From SIG672 sp045535095 (GTDB taxonomy: Bacteria > Bacillota > Clostridia > Oscillospirales > CAG-272): a stretch of 58,844 bases of DNA. Below, one piece after another: positions 16,661 to 25,360 of this stretch. The stretch is taken from NCBI GenBank assembly GCA_045535095.1, contig JAZSKY010000043.1:1-58844 (forward strand). The letters run 5' to 3'. The first letter of the stretch is position 1, and each line of letters begins with the position of its first letter. The position numbers and the translations under genes are program-made. The notes below the pieces were generated by a model. It saw only the letters and a program-made list of their open reading frames with translations, was not told the origin of the DNA and ran no database searches.

Positions 16661-17614
16661 ATGGGAAAGCGGAAAAGAAAAGCAACCGTTACACAGCGAA
16701 TCACCGCAGAAGCAACAGAGCAGTTAAGTGGCATCAAGCATGATGCTACCCGGAAACAGTACATACGGCATTTTAAATCGTATGTACGTTATTGCAGAGA
16801 CACACACAATGTTAAGTTTCTTGAGGATTGTCAATCGTACGTCCAGGATTACTGTGACAATTTAGTAAGCAGCGGAAAGTATAGCGCCTCGACAGTACAC
16901 ACGTATATTGCAGCAATATGTAGAGTACTTAACATTAACATGCGTATTGTGAAAAAGCCAATACGTCATGTGGCCGACTATGTACGCGGACGTACAGAGA
17001 GGTTCGGAGGTGCTACTTATGATGAAAACGATCCAAGATGGTCATATGTCGTAGAATTTCAAAAGAGAGTTGGCATTCGACGGAATGAACTTGAGCATTT
17101 GCGTGGGTGCGATTTTGCGACCGATGAAAGTAATTATCCGTGTGTGCTGGTTAGATGCGGCAAAGGCGGTAAGATTCAATATCAGCGTATAGATGTGGAA
17201 GATATTGAATTTGTGCGCCAGTTTTTTACACGCGTTGAAAAAGATGATTATATTTTTGAAAAATCGTTGTTCCAAAATAATCTTAATTTACATGGACTGC
17301 GTGCCGACTGTGCAAAAAAGTATTATGCAGATGTGCTAAAACGCCTTAAGGAAGATCCGAAATACGCCAAACAACTCGAAGGCAAAATACGAAAACGATG
17401 GGATTTATACTGCCGTGATAAGAAGGGAAGACCTCGTCGGTTTCCTGAACATGAAATTCGTGGTTGGTATATATTACGTGGTAAAAATCGCGAAATGGCA
17501 CGCAGAAAAGGATTGCCTGTATCATATAACAAACTGGCGTTAATGGCTACATCAATTTTTAAGTTGTCACATTGGCGAAATGATGTGACTGTGGCTAGCT
17601 ATCTTTTGGCATAA
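16661..17614 (+). CDS. Tyrosine recombinase/integrase with an insertion between the HxxR and H boxes
   Basis: 317 aa with a perfect AAAAGGAG ribosome binding site. An N-terminal SAM-like core-binding domain (about 20-95) precedes the catalytic domain. Readable active-site residues are Arg140 or Arg141 in VGIRRNEL, the beta-hairpin Lys168 in CGKGGK, His211 and Arg214 in HGLRADC, His304 in LSHWRND and the nucleophile Tyr314 in VASYLL. Between Arg214 and His304 there are about 90 residues instead of the usual 20-25, rich in Arg/Lys (KIRKRWDLYCRDKKGRPRRF). The set is complete, so it should be active in DNA cutting and rejoining. It would integrate or resolve the element carrying the helicase downstream. 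Confidence 0.75.
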   Translation: MGKRKRKATVTQRITAEATEQLSGIKHDATRKQYIRHFKSYVRYCRDTHNVKFLEDCQSYVQDYCDNLVSSGKYSASTVHTYIAAICRVLNINMRIVKKPIRHVADYVRGRTERFGGATYDENDPRWSYVVEFQKRVGIRRNELEHLRGCDFATDESNYPCVLVRCGKGGKIQYQRIDVEDIEFVRQFFTRVEKDDYIFEKSLFQNNLNLHGLRADCAKKYYADVLKRLKEDPKYAKQLEGKIRKRWDLYCRDKKGRPRRFPEHEIRGWYILRGKNREMARRKGLPVSYNKLALMATSIFKLSHWRNDVTVASYLLA

Positions 17615-17647
17615 AAAAATAATTAAAAATAAAAAAGGAGAATTGGT

Positions 17648-18064
17648 ATGAAACAAACAACGTTCAATGAAATTTGGGATGAGGCGCATAATGACAGAGA
17701 GGAAATGTTATCGATGTATTTTAAATCTGAATATTTATCTCGTTTGTTAAGTAAAAAGGAGATTATTATGACACGAGATACTATAGCGGCCGCAGAGGCA
17801 ACAAGAACCTTTGATGACTTTTGCAATGTTTTTAATAAGTCGGCACTTAGTATTATGGAAGAATTTGAAATTCCATCCGATGTTGTTGATGAATGGCGCA
17901 ACGGTACATTTCCTCTGTACTTGAAACGTATGATTGCATGTTCGCTCGTATCTGCTGCTATTGAAGATGGTCGTTGCAAAACTTGTCAGTTATGTGGTGA
18001 ATTTTTCTTTTCTAAACACAAGACGGCTTTGTTTTGCGAGGATTGTTGTGAGTGTGTTTTCTGA
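17648..18064 (+). CDS. Small protein with C-terminal CxxC...CxxC zinc-binding motif
   Basis: 138 aa; AAAAAGGAG sits 8 nt before the ATG. The N-terminal two-thirds are helical. The C-terminus has CKTCQLCGEFFF followed by FCEDCCEC, a zinc-ribbon-like pair of CxxC knuckles. Such proteins often accompany replication or integration genes in small mobile elements, perhaps as regulators. It lies 33 nt after the recombinase, so the two are probably co-transcribed. Function is not assigned. Confidence 0.55.
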   Translation: MKQTTFNEIWDEAHNDREEMLSMYFKSEYLSRLLSKKEIIMTRDTIAAAEATRTFDDFCNVFNKSALSIMEEFEIPSDVVDEWRNGTFPLYLKRMIACSLVSAAIEDGRCKTCQLCGEFFFSKHKTALFCEDCCECVF

Positions 18065-18197
18065 AACAAGAAAAAATCGCTATTCAAAAACCACTTTATT
18101 TATTTTTTTCTGTCATACTTATTATGTCGTGCGCGATACTGTTCATGGCCATGAACGAAAATCTTATCAAAAAAACAAACAGAAAAGGAAAAAACTT

Positions 18198-19655
18198 ATG
18201 GAAAATTCGAAACAGAATGTGTCTTGCATTAGTGACACAATAGCATCAACAGAAGCGTTTTTAAATTCGGTTAAACCAGAAACTGGTTATCCCTACAGTC
18301 ATTCCGACATTGGAGCCGCAGAGCTATTTGCAGATTGTTACAAAGACATTTTACGGTACAGTCCGGAACGTAAAAAATGGTATCACTATAAGGATGGCGT
18401 TTGGTCAGTAGATAAGGGAGGTGATATTATAGCAATGAATTTTTGTCAAAATCTAGCCAAAAGATTATGTGACTATGCTACAAATCTATGCGGAAAATAT
18501 CAGTATGAAAAATTTGTTGCTTTTGTATCAGGTTGGCAGAGACACAGCAAACGGGTAAATATACTAAATGATGCACGAGGATATCATCCAATGTCGATGG
18601 AAATGCTGGATCGGGATATATATGCATTTAATTGTCAAAACGGAACGCTCCATCTAGACACTATGGAGTTTACGCAGCATCGCCCTGGTGATATGATTTC
18701 AAAAATCAGCAATGTGATCTATGATCCTAGTGCAAGATGTAATCGATTTTTGACTTTTATCGATGAGATTACCTGTGGAGATAGTGAAAAAGCAAGATTC
18801 TTGCAAAAAGTTTTAGGGTATAGCTTGACGGGAGATACTCGCTACGAATGTATGTTTTTTCTGTACGGTGCCACAACGCGCAACGGCAAGAGTACATTAT
18901 GCGAAAGTGTCCTAAAAGTCATTGGTGAGTATGGTTGTACTGTGCGACCGGAAACTATAGCTTTAAACAAATACGCTAACAGCCATGCGCCGAATGAGGA
19001 TGTGGCACGATTGATAGGTATTAGATTTGCCAACATATCAGAAATATCGCCAACACTTGCAATTAATACATCCCAAATCAAAAGTATGCTGGGTAACGAT
19101 ACAATCAATGCTCGCTTTTTACACGAAAACAGCTTTGATTTTAAAATACAGGCCAAATTTTTTGTAAACACAAATTATTTGCCAAATATAGAGGATGAGT
19201 CTGTATTTAGTAGCGGCCGTATAATTGTAATACCCTTTACAAGGCACTTCTACGAGCATGAACAAGATAAAACGTTAAAAACTCTATTTGCACAACCGGA
19301 AAATCAAAGTGCTATACTTAACTGGTTGGTCGAAGGGTACAAAATGCTTTTGGAAGAAGGTCTTAACATTCCAGTGTCAATAGAAAACGCAACTTCTGAA
19401 TATGCCGGCGATAGCAACATATTTGTTAAATTTGTTGCTGACAAGTTGATTGAAGATCCTGATTCCGAGATCCGTACCATGCAGGCATATCAAGAATACA
19501 AACAATGGTGTCTTGATAACGGATATGGTCCAGTGTCTATCCAACGTTTTGTGAGCGTATTAGCTAACATTGTAACCATCCGAAAAAAACGACCTAAAAC
19601 AGGCGGTAATCCCACCGGAATGATTTGTGGTTATAGATTGGTGATACAACAATGA
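18198..19655 (+). CDS. Phage/plasmid SF3 helicase (P4-primase C-terminal type, D5_N plus helicase)
   Basis: 485 aa from the ATG at 18198 (GAAAAGGAA at 18182-18190). The frame is open further upstream to 17934 but that part overlaps the zinc-finger gene and has no homology-like content. Walker A is G224-ATTRNG-K231-ST. A D5_N region precedes it (NGTLHLDTMEFTQHRPGD, RFLTFIDEITCGD). Downstream are the SF3 features NISEIS, KSMLGNDTINARFLHENSF and KFFVNTNYLPN, ending in a winged-helix-like tail (YQEYKQWCLDNGYGPVS). No archaeo-eukaryotic primase domain precedes the helicase, so this is a helicase-only form. It likely unwinds the element's own origin for autonomous replication. Confidence 0.85.
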   Translation: MENSKQNVSCISDTIASTEAFLNSVKPETGYPYSHSDIGAAELFADCYKDILRYSPERKKWYHYKDGVWSVDKGGDIIAMNFCQNLAKRLCDYATNLCGKYQYEKFVAFVSGWQRHSKRVNILNDARGYHPMSMEMLDRDIYAFNCQNGTLHLDTMEFTQHRPGDMISKISNVIYDPSARCNRFLTFIDEITCGDSEKARFLQKVLGYSLTGDTRYECMFFLYGATTRNGKSTLCESVLKVIGEYGCTVRPETIALNKYANSHAPNEDVARLIGIRFANISEISPTLAINTSQIKSMLGNDTINARFLHENSFDFKIQAKFFVNTNYLPNIEDESVFSSGRIIVIPFTRHFYEHEQDKTLKTLFAQPENQSAILNWLVEGYKMLLEEGLNIPVSIENATSEYAGDSNIFVKFVADKLIEDPDSEIRTMQAYQEYKQWCLDNGYGPVSIQRFVSVLANIVTIRKKRPKTGGNPTGMICGYRLVIQQ

Positions 19656-19670
19656 TGTAATGTGTAGCGT

Positions 19671-19745
19671 TGTAGCGGATATTTGGCGATATAAAAATAA
19701 TATAATAGCATAAATTAGAAAAATATAATGTATATATCCGCTACA
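19671..19745. repeat. 12-bp inverted repeat flanking AT-rich DNA; origin candidate
   Basis: TGTAGCGGATAT (19671-19682) and ATATCCGCTACA (19734-19745) are perfectly inverted around 51 bp of nearly pure A+T. GATACAACA also occurs on each side, near 19644 and 19750. It lies 15 bp after the SF3 helicase gene, a usual place for an origin of a P4-like replicon. Confidence 0.45.
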
Positions 19746-19835
19746 TTCGATACAACAGATATTAGATTTAAAAACTGCATAATTCAAATTAAATTGTGCT
19801 AAGAATAATTATAGCATTATATGTGAGGTGTTTTA

Positions 19836-20012
19836 ATGGTCTCTAAAAAGACGGACAGCACAGTAAATCGTACGGCAGAGGAGATATGGCTAAATTATTT
19901 TAACCGATATCTGTTTGAGCAAGGTACCATCAGCGAAAAAGAGTACAATATGATGACCCAAAAGATTTCGGAGTATATGTCAAGACGGTACACTTTCAAT
20001 GTGCTTCGCTAA
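19836..20012 (+). CDS. 58-aa SHOCT-like small protein upstream of the serine recombinase
   Basis: ATG at 19836, TAA at 20010-20012, with GTGAGGTG 6-8 nt before the start. The translation ends in a SHOCT-like helical hairpin (YLFEQGTISEKEYNMMTQKI). Small proteins of this type are often found next to large serine recombinases in clostridial elements. It may help target or regulate recombination; this is inference from position. Confidence 0.6.
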   Translation: MVSKKTDSTVNRTAEEIWLNYFNRYLFEQGTISEKEYNMMTQKISEYMSRRYTFNVLR

Positions 20013-20081
20013 GCTTTACACGGACGGTTTCAAGCAAATCGTCCATACATAACTACAAAATTGTAAAGTTTCTAATTACAC

Positions 20082-20110
20082 TTGCATTTTTGAAAGTCGT
20101 GTGATATAAT
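20082..20110 (+). promoter_or_regulatory. Sigma-A-type promoter of the serine recombinase
   Basis: TTGCAT (20082-20087) and TATAAT (20105-20110) with a 17-bp spacer, 50 bp before the start codon. Confidence 0.7.
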
Positions 20111-20159
20111 ACATTCAAAACATATAATGATACAACGAACTTTATCAAGGAGAACAACA

Positions 20160-21851
20160 ATGGATATACTTAATATTAGAGCACTCTTGCGTACGAAATC
20201 CATATATGACATTCCTCTTCGCGTGACATTTTATGCCCGTGTTTCCTCGGAAACCGACGAGCAGCTCAACTCACTTGACAATCAGATTGCATACTACGAA
20301 AATTTTATTAAAAATAACGCAAAGTGGACCTATGTTCCCGGATATATCGACGAGGGTCTTTCGGGTATCTCTACGAAAAAAAGAAAACATTTCAATGAGA
20401 TGATCTCCGATGCGAAAGAAGGACTATTTGATCTTATCATTACCAAGGAGATTTCCCGATTTGCCCGTAACACATTGGACTCTCTGCAATATACAAGAGA
20501 GCTTATCAGACTAGGTGTGGGCGTGTTCTTTCAGAATGATAACATCAACACACTTGACGAGGATGCAGAGCTTCGTCTTACGATTATGTCATCTATCGCA
20601 CAGGACGAGCTTCGCAAGCTTTCGAGTCGTGTGAAGTTCGGTCATCAGCAAGCAATCAAGTCGAGCGTGGTTCTCGGCAACAGCCGCATTTTTGGATATA
20701 TAAAAGATGATAAAAAGCTGGCTGTCGATGAGAGCCAAGCTCCTATGGTACGCGATCTTTTTCGTCTGTATGCTACGGGCGAGTACAGTATGAAACAGCT
20801 TGAAACACTCTTTTATGACCAAGGTTATCGTAATTATAACGGTAACAAAATTGCTCATACTACGATGTCGGGCATTATCTCTAACCCTAAATACAAGGGA
20901 TATTATGTCGGCAACAAGGTGCGCGTTGTGGACATGTTTACCAAGAAACAGAAATTCTTACCGCCCGACGAGTGGGTGATGTTCAAGGATGAAACAGGGG
21001 AAATCGTGCCTGCAATCGTATCCGAGGAAATATGGGATAAGGCAAACGAAGTTCTGGCGCGCCGTAGCGAGGATGTGAAGAACCGCAAGGGTGTCTGCAA
21101 CCACGCCAACCTCCTAACAGGCAAACTGTATTGCACTCATTGCGGCATGCCTTACTATCGCCGAGAATCAAAAGATAAGCACGGTAATATTAATTCAAAA
21201 TGGGTGTGTTCCGGAAAGATAAATAACGGCGCTAGTTCATGCCCGTCTTTCCCGATATATGAAGACGAGATCAAACCGATTCTGTTCGATGTTTTCAATG
21301 AAACGCGAGTAGATGTGGAATCACTGATTGAAAGCTATATAGAGATGTTTAGGTCAATGGAAGCCGATGATGAGACTGCAAAACAGATAAAGGAGCAGAA
21401 GCGCACCATAGAGCTTGCAGAACAAAAGAAAAACAAACTTCTTGAACTTGTAACGCTTGGCGCTGTTACCGCAGAGAATTTTAAATCAATGACCACAGCC
21501 TGCGACCGAGAAATTGCGCAGGCGAGCGGAGAGATCGAGGAACTCGAAAAGCAGATGTTCACCAAAGATGAATACCGCAGACATATAGCAGAGGTCAGAA
21601 CACGTTTGGATGCGGCGGTAAGAGATGCCTCGACGGGTATAATATCCCCCGAATTCGTTGCGAGGTACATCGACAAAATCACGGTCACAATAACTGATGA
21701 TGATACAGCGAACTTGGAAATTAAGATTTTCACGGGTGAAAGTACTGAAAAATGGCTGAAAAAGCTTGATTTAAGAACTAAAATTCGTACGGGTGTCACT
21801 ATGAAGAAGATGGTCGAGAAGTACGAGAACGACCTTAAGAACAACAAATAA
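20160..21851 (+). CDS. Large serine recombinase (resolvase/integrase)
   Basis: 563 aa from the ATG at 20160, chosen because AAGGAG lies at 20147-20152; the in-frame ATG at 20127 lacks one. The resolvase domain (about 20-165) has the nucleophile Ser29 in FYARVSSETDEQ, then GLSGIS and TKEISRFARN. The Recombinase domain follows (IFGYIKDDKKLAVDE, VRDLFRLYATGEYSMKQ). A zinc beta-ribbon has Cys pairs in LYCTHCG and WVCSGK...SCPSF. A coiled coil (about 400-490) completes the usual architecture. It would perform strand exchange between att sites to insert or excise the element. Lying at the right end next to ligA, it probably marks the element boundary. Confidence 0.9.
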   Translation: MDILNIRALLRTKSIYDIPLRVTFYARVSSETDEQLNSLDNQIAYYENFIKNNAKWTYVPGYIDEGLSGISTKKRKHFNEMISDAKEGLFDLIITKEISRFARNTLDSLQYTRELIRLGVGVFFQNDNINTLDEDAELRLTIMSSIAQDELRKLSSRVKFGHQQAIKSSVVLGNSRIFGYIKDDKKLAVDESQAPMVRDLFRLYATGEYSMKQLETLFYDQGYRNYNGNKIAHTTMSGIISNPKYKGYYVGNKVRVVDMFTKKQKFLPPDEWVMFKDETGEIVPAIVSEEIWDKANEVLARRSEDVKNRKGVCNHANLLTGKLYCTHCGMPYYRRESKDKHGNINSKWVCSGKINNGASSCPSFPIYEDEIKPILFDVFNETRVDVESLIESYIEMFRSMEADDETAKQIKEQKRTIELAEQKKNKLLELVTLGAVTAENFKSMTTACDREIAQASGEIEELEKQMFTKDEYRRHIAEVRTRLDAAVRDASTGIISPEFVARYIDKITVTITDDDTANLEIKIFTGESTEKWLKKLDLRTKIRTGVTMKKMVEKYENDLKNNK

Positions 21852-21868
21852 AAGATCGTTTGAAATTT

Positions 21869-21930
21869 AAACCAAAACAAATACCTTTTGGTTTGAAAGA
21901 GGCGGGAGGCTGTGCTTCCTGCCTTTTTTC
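21869..21930 (+). terminator. Hairpin followed by intrinsic terminator after the serine recombinase
   Basis: AAACCAAAA (21869-21877) pairs with TTTTGGTTT (21886-21894). A second hairpin, GGCGGGAGG (21901-21909) with CTTCCTGCC (21915-21923), is followed by TTTTTTC. The second is a good terminator; the first may be part of the element end. Confidence 0.7.
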
Positions 21931-21971
21931 TTATATTTATATAAAATAATATATTATTTTTAAAGTTACTG

Positions 21972-22000
21972 TTGCAAACGGCAAAAAAATGTGCTATAAT
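21972..22000 (+). promoter_or_regulatory. Sigma-A promoter of the ligA operon
   Basis: TTGCAA (21972-21977) and TATAAT (21995-22000), spacer 17 bp, with TG at 21991-21992. It lies 52 bp before ligA. Confidence 0.75.
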
Positions 22001-22051
22001 AGTGCATAATAGGGTAAATATTGCTTTGAAAGGGCAAGAACGGGAGAATAT

Positions 22052-24028
22052 ATGTCTGAAAGTTCGATAGTATTGGAGCGCATAAAGGAGCTTCGCGAGA
22101 AAATTCAATATCATAGCCATAAATATTACGTCGAGGACTCGCCCGAAATATCGGACTACGAGTACGATAAAATGTTCTACGAGCTCGTTCATCTCGAGGA
22201 AGAGTATCCCGAGTATGACGACAAGAACTCTCCCACCAAAAGAGTGGGCGGCAAGGCGCTTGAGAAATTTGAAAAGATAGAGCATACCTATCCGCTCAAA
22301 AGCCTTTCGGACGTCTTTTCGTACGATGAGCTTGGCGATTTCGTTTCCAAAATGAAGAGCGAGCACGCCGAGGTCGATTTCTCTGTCGAATGTAAGATAG
22401 ACGGACTCTCGGTAGCCCTCCACTACGAAAACGGCGAGCTTATCTATGCGGCAACAAGAGGTGACGGACTCGTTGGCGAGATAGTCACCGAAAACGTGCG
22501 TACTATCGGCTCCGTGCCCCTGAAGATCCCTTATACGGGCACTCTTGAGGTGCGCGGCGAGGTCTATATGCCGAAAAGCAGCTTTGAAAAGGTAAACGCC
22601 GAGCGCGAGATCAGCGGAGAAGCACTCTTTGCAAATCCGAGAAACGCGGCGGCAGGATCGCTCCGTCAGCTCGACTCGAAGATAGCGGCGTCCCGTGGAC
22701 TTGATATCTTCATTTTCAATTTGCAGTATTGCGACAAGACCTTCACAACGCACAGCGAGACCTTCGACTTTATGCGCGAAAACGCCTTCAAGGTAATTCC
22801 GTTTGCAAAGGTCGTCTCGACCTATGACGAAATAATAGACGAGATAAAGTCTATCGGTGAAAAGCGCGGAAGCCTTGCATTCGATATAGACGGAATGGTA
22901 ATCAAGGTTAATTCTCTCCCTCTCCGCGAGGAAATAGGCGAGGGAACGGGTACTCCCAAGTGGGCGGTTGCATATAAATTCCCGCCCGAAGAAAAGGAGA
23001 CCGAGCTTCTTTCGATAGATATTCAGGTCGGAAGAACGGGCGTACTTACCCCGATAGCAAACCTCTCGAGCGTCCGTCTTGCAGGAACAACTGTCAGCAG
23101 AGCGACTCTTCATAATCTCGATTTCATAAGAGAGAGGGATATAAGAGTAGGCGCAACGGTCACGGTACGCAAGGCGGGAGACATAATTCCCGAGATAGTA
23201 TCGGCTAAAAATACTGTCGGACTCCCCGAGTTTTCATTCCCCGAGACCTGTCCCGCTTGCGGAGAAAAGGTATCGAGAAGCGATCAGGCGGCAATAAGAT
23301 GCACGAACTCGTCTTGCCCCGCACAGCTTCGCAGAAATATCGTACACTTTGCCTCCAAGGGCGCAATGGATATAGACGGACTCGGCCCGGCAGTTGCAAA
23401 CGAGCTTTGCGACAAGGGACTTGTAAAGAGCGTTTCCGATCTCTACTACCTCACCTTTGAGGATCTTGTCGGACTTGAGCGAATGGGCGAAAAGAGTGCA
23501 AATAAGCTTCTTTTAGCTATCGAGGGCTCAAAAACGAGAGGACTTGCCAAGCTTCTGTACGCACTCGGCATCGGTCAGATAGGCGATAAAACGGCGGACG
23601 CTCTCGCGCAGAGCTACTCGGATATCGAGGACTTCTTCACAGTCAGCGGAGAAAAGCTCACCGAGATAGACGATGTCGGCGAGATCGTTTCAAAATGCGT
23701 GGTCGATTACTTCGCCCACCCGTCAACGCGAGAGACGGTTGACCGTCTCAAGGCGGCAGGCGTCATTACCGCGAGCGCGAAGAAGGAGAAAAAGGACGGC
23801 AGATTTGACGGGATCACCTTCGTTCTCACGGGAACACTCCCCACGCTCACGAGAAGCGAGGCAGAGGAGATAATCATTTCCTACGGCGGAAAGACGTCCT
23901 CGTCGGTATCCAAAAAGACGGGCATCGTGCTTGCAGGCGCAGAGGCGGGCAGTAAGCTCACGAAGGCGGAGCAGCTCGGAATAAAAATTATAGACGAAAA
24001 CGAATTCAGAAAAATGATAGAGGACTAA
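22052..24028 (+). CDS. ligA: NAD+-dependent DNA ligase LigA
   Basis: 658 aa, the usual length. It seals nicks at Okazaki junctions and in repair, using NAD+ as adenylate donor. The N-terminal Ia domain is present (HSHKYYVEDSPEISDYEYD). The adenylated lysine is Lys115 in ECKIDGLS. The OB fold carries VGRTGVLTPIA, the four-cysteine zinc finger reads CPACG...CTNSSCP, helix-hairpin-helix repeats follow (about 440-560), and a C-terminal BRCT domain starts near 585 (FDGITFVLTGTLPTLTR). It is first in an operon; obgE starts 3 nt after its stop. Confidence 0.97.
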   Translation: MSESSIVLERIKELREKIQYHSHKYYVEDSPEISDYEYDKMFYELVHLEEEYPEYDDKNSPTKRVGGKALEKFEKIEHTYPLKSLSDVFSYDELGDFVSKMKSEHAEVDFSVECKIDGLSVALHYENGELIYAATRGDGLVGEIVTENVRTIGSVPLKIPYTGTLEVRGEVYMPKSSFEKVNAEREISGEALFANPRNAAAGSLRQLDSKIAASRGLDIFIFNLQYCDKTFTTHSETFDFMRENAFKVIPFAKVVSTYDEIIDEIKSIGEKRGSLAFDIDGMVIKVNSLPLREEIGEGTGTPKWAVAYKFPPEEKETELLSIDIQVGRTGVLTPIANLSSVRLAGTTVSRATLHNLDFIRERDIRVGATVTVRKAGDIIPEIVSAKNTVGLPEFSFPETCPACGEKVSRSDQAAIRCTNSSCPAQLRRNIVHFASKGAMDIDGLGPAVANELCDKGLVKSVSDLYYLTFEDLVGLERMGEKSANKLLLAIEGSKTRGLAKLLYALGIGQIGDKTADALAQSYSDIEDFFTVSGEKLTEIDDVGEIVSKCVVDYFAHPSTRETVDRLKAAGVITASAKKEKKDGRFDGITFVLTGTLPTLTRSEAEEIIISYGGKTSSSVSKKTGIVLAGAEAGSKLTKAEQLGIKIIDENEFRKMIED

Positions 24029-24031
24029 AAA

Positions 24032-25306
24032 ATGCTATTTGACAACGTAAAGGTGTATCTGAAGGCAGGAGACGGCGGAAACGGCGCGGTATCCTTCAGA
24101 CGTGAAAAGTACGTTTCGCACGGCGGCCCTGACGGTGGCGACGGCGGAAACGGCGGAAATATTATTTTCAAGGTGGACGAGGGACAGAACACTCTCACCT
24201 ACTACAAGTACAAAAGAAAGTTCAAGGCAGAGAACGGCTCCAACGGAAGTGGCTCGAAATATCACGGTAAAAGAGGCGAGGATCTTATCCTTCCCGTACC
24301 GCCCGGAACTGTCATAAAGGATGCAGAGAGCGGACTTGTCATCAAGGATATGTCCGAGTGCGACAGCTACGTTATCTGCAAGGGCGGACGCGGAGGCTGG
24401 GGAAACCACCACTTCGCAACTCCCACGAGACAGATCCCCCGATTTGCAAAGCCGGGACTCGTCGGCGAGGAAAAGGAGATAATTCTCGAGCTTAAAATGA
24501 TAGCGGACGTCGGACTTATCGGCTTCCCGAACGTAGGAAAATCGTCGATACTTTCGATGATCTCGTCGGCAAGACCGAAGATCGCAGACTATCATTTCAC
24601 AACTCTCGCGCCCAATATCGGAGTCGTTTCGGTAGGAGATGAGAGAGGCTTTGTTGCCGCAGACATTCCCGGACTTATCGAGGGTGCGGCAGACGGAATC
24701 GGTCTCGGACATTCCTTCCTTCGTCACGTTGACAGATGCAGACTGCTTCTTCACGTTGTCGATATATCGGGAAGCGAGGGCAGAGATCCTATCGACGATA
24801 TTATCGCAATAAACGCAGAGCTTGAGAAGTACAGTCCCGAGCTTGCAAAGCGTCCGCAGATAATCGTTGCAAACAAGTGCGACCTTCTTGACAATGATGC
24901 AGACCTTTCCGATTTCGAGGAGTTTGCAAAGGTCAGAGGAAGCGAGGTCATCTACGTTTGCGCACCTATCGGCGAGGGAATACAGGATATGGTCAATAAG
25001 ACCTTCGAGGCTCTCCAGAAGCTTCCTCCCATCAAGATATACGAGGCAGAATACGTTGAGCCTGACATCAGCGAGGAGATCACCTCCCACGAATTTTCCA
25101 TTCACAGAGAGGACGATCTTTTCATCGTCGAGGGCGAATGGCTTCGCCGCGTGATGAACTCTGTCAACTTCTCGGACAGAGAATCGCTTATGTATTTCCA
25201 GAGAGTTCTCAGAAACAGCGGAGTTATTTCTGCACTCGAGGACGCAGGCGTATCGGACGGAGATACGGTCAGCATATACGATTTTGAATTTGACTACGTA
25301 AGATAG
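24032..25306 (+). CDS. obgE: GTPase ObgE/CgtA
   Basis: 424 aa. The Gly-rich Obg fold fills about 1-157 (AGDGGNGAVSFRREKYV, GKRGEDLILPVPPGT). The G domain has the P-loop GFPNVGKSS, switch II DIPGLIEGAADGIGLG and the base-specificity motif NKCD. The C-terminal OCT domain ends the protein (FIVEGEWLRRVMNSVNFSD). Obg proteins associate with the 50S subunit and link ribosome assembly to nutrient state and, in Firmicutes, to sporulation and stress responses. The ribosome binding site GAGGA lies inside the end of ligA. Confidence 0.97.
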   Translation: MLFDNVKVYLKAGDGGNGAVSFRREKYVSHGGPDGGDGGNGGNIIFKVDEGQNTLTYYKYKRKFKAENGSNGSGSKYHGKRGEDLILPVPPGTVIKDAESGLVIKDMSECDSYVICKGGRGGWGNHHFATPTRQIPRFAKPGLVGEEKEIILELKMIADVGLIGFPNVGKSSILSMISSARPKIADYHFTTLAPNIGVVSVGDERGFVAADIPGLIEGAADGIGLGHSFLRHVDRCRLLLHVVDISGSEGRDPIDDIIAINAELEKYSPELAKRPQIIVANKCDLLDNDADLSDFEEFAKVRGSEVIYVCAPIGEGIQDMVNKTFEALQKLPPIKIYEAEYVEPDISEEITSHEFSIHREDDLFIVEGEWLRRVMNSVNFSDRESLMYFQRVLRNSGVISALEDAGVSDGDTVSIYDFEFDYVR

Positions 25307-25360
25307 CATTCCCCGAATATACCCCTAAAAACGCGAAAATACCTGATATTCGGAGGAAAA

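Noticed and set aside
17934..18197. 88-codon upstream extension of the SF3 helicase
   Set aside because: It overlaps the zinc-finger gene in another frame; the ATG at 18198 has a ribosome binding site and the family homology starts after it.
21335..23113. 592-codon minus-strand open frame across the end of the serine recombinase and ligA
   Set aside because: It runs antisense to two well-supported genes, spans a promoter and terminators, and its translation shows no domain; codon bias of the plus strand explains the openness.
24035..25309. 424-codon minus-strand open frame mirroring obgE
   Set aside because: Exact shadow of obgE with no ribosome binding site or motif.
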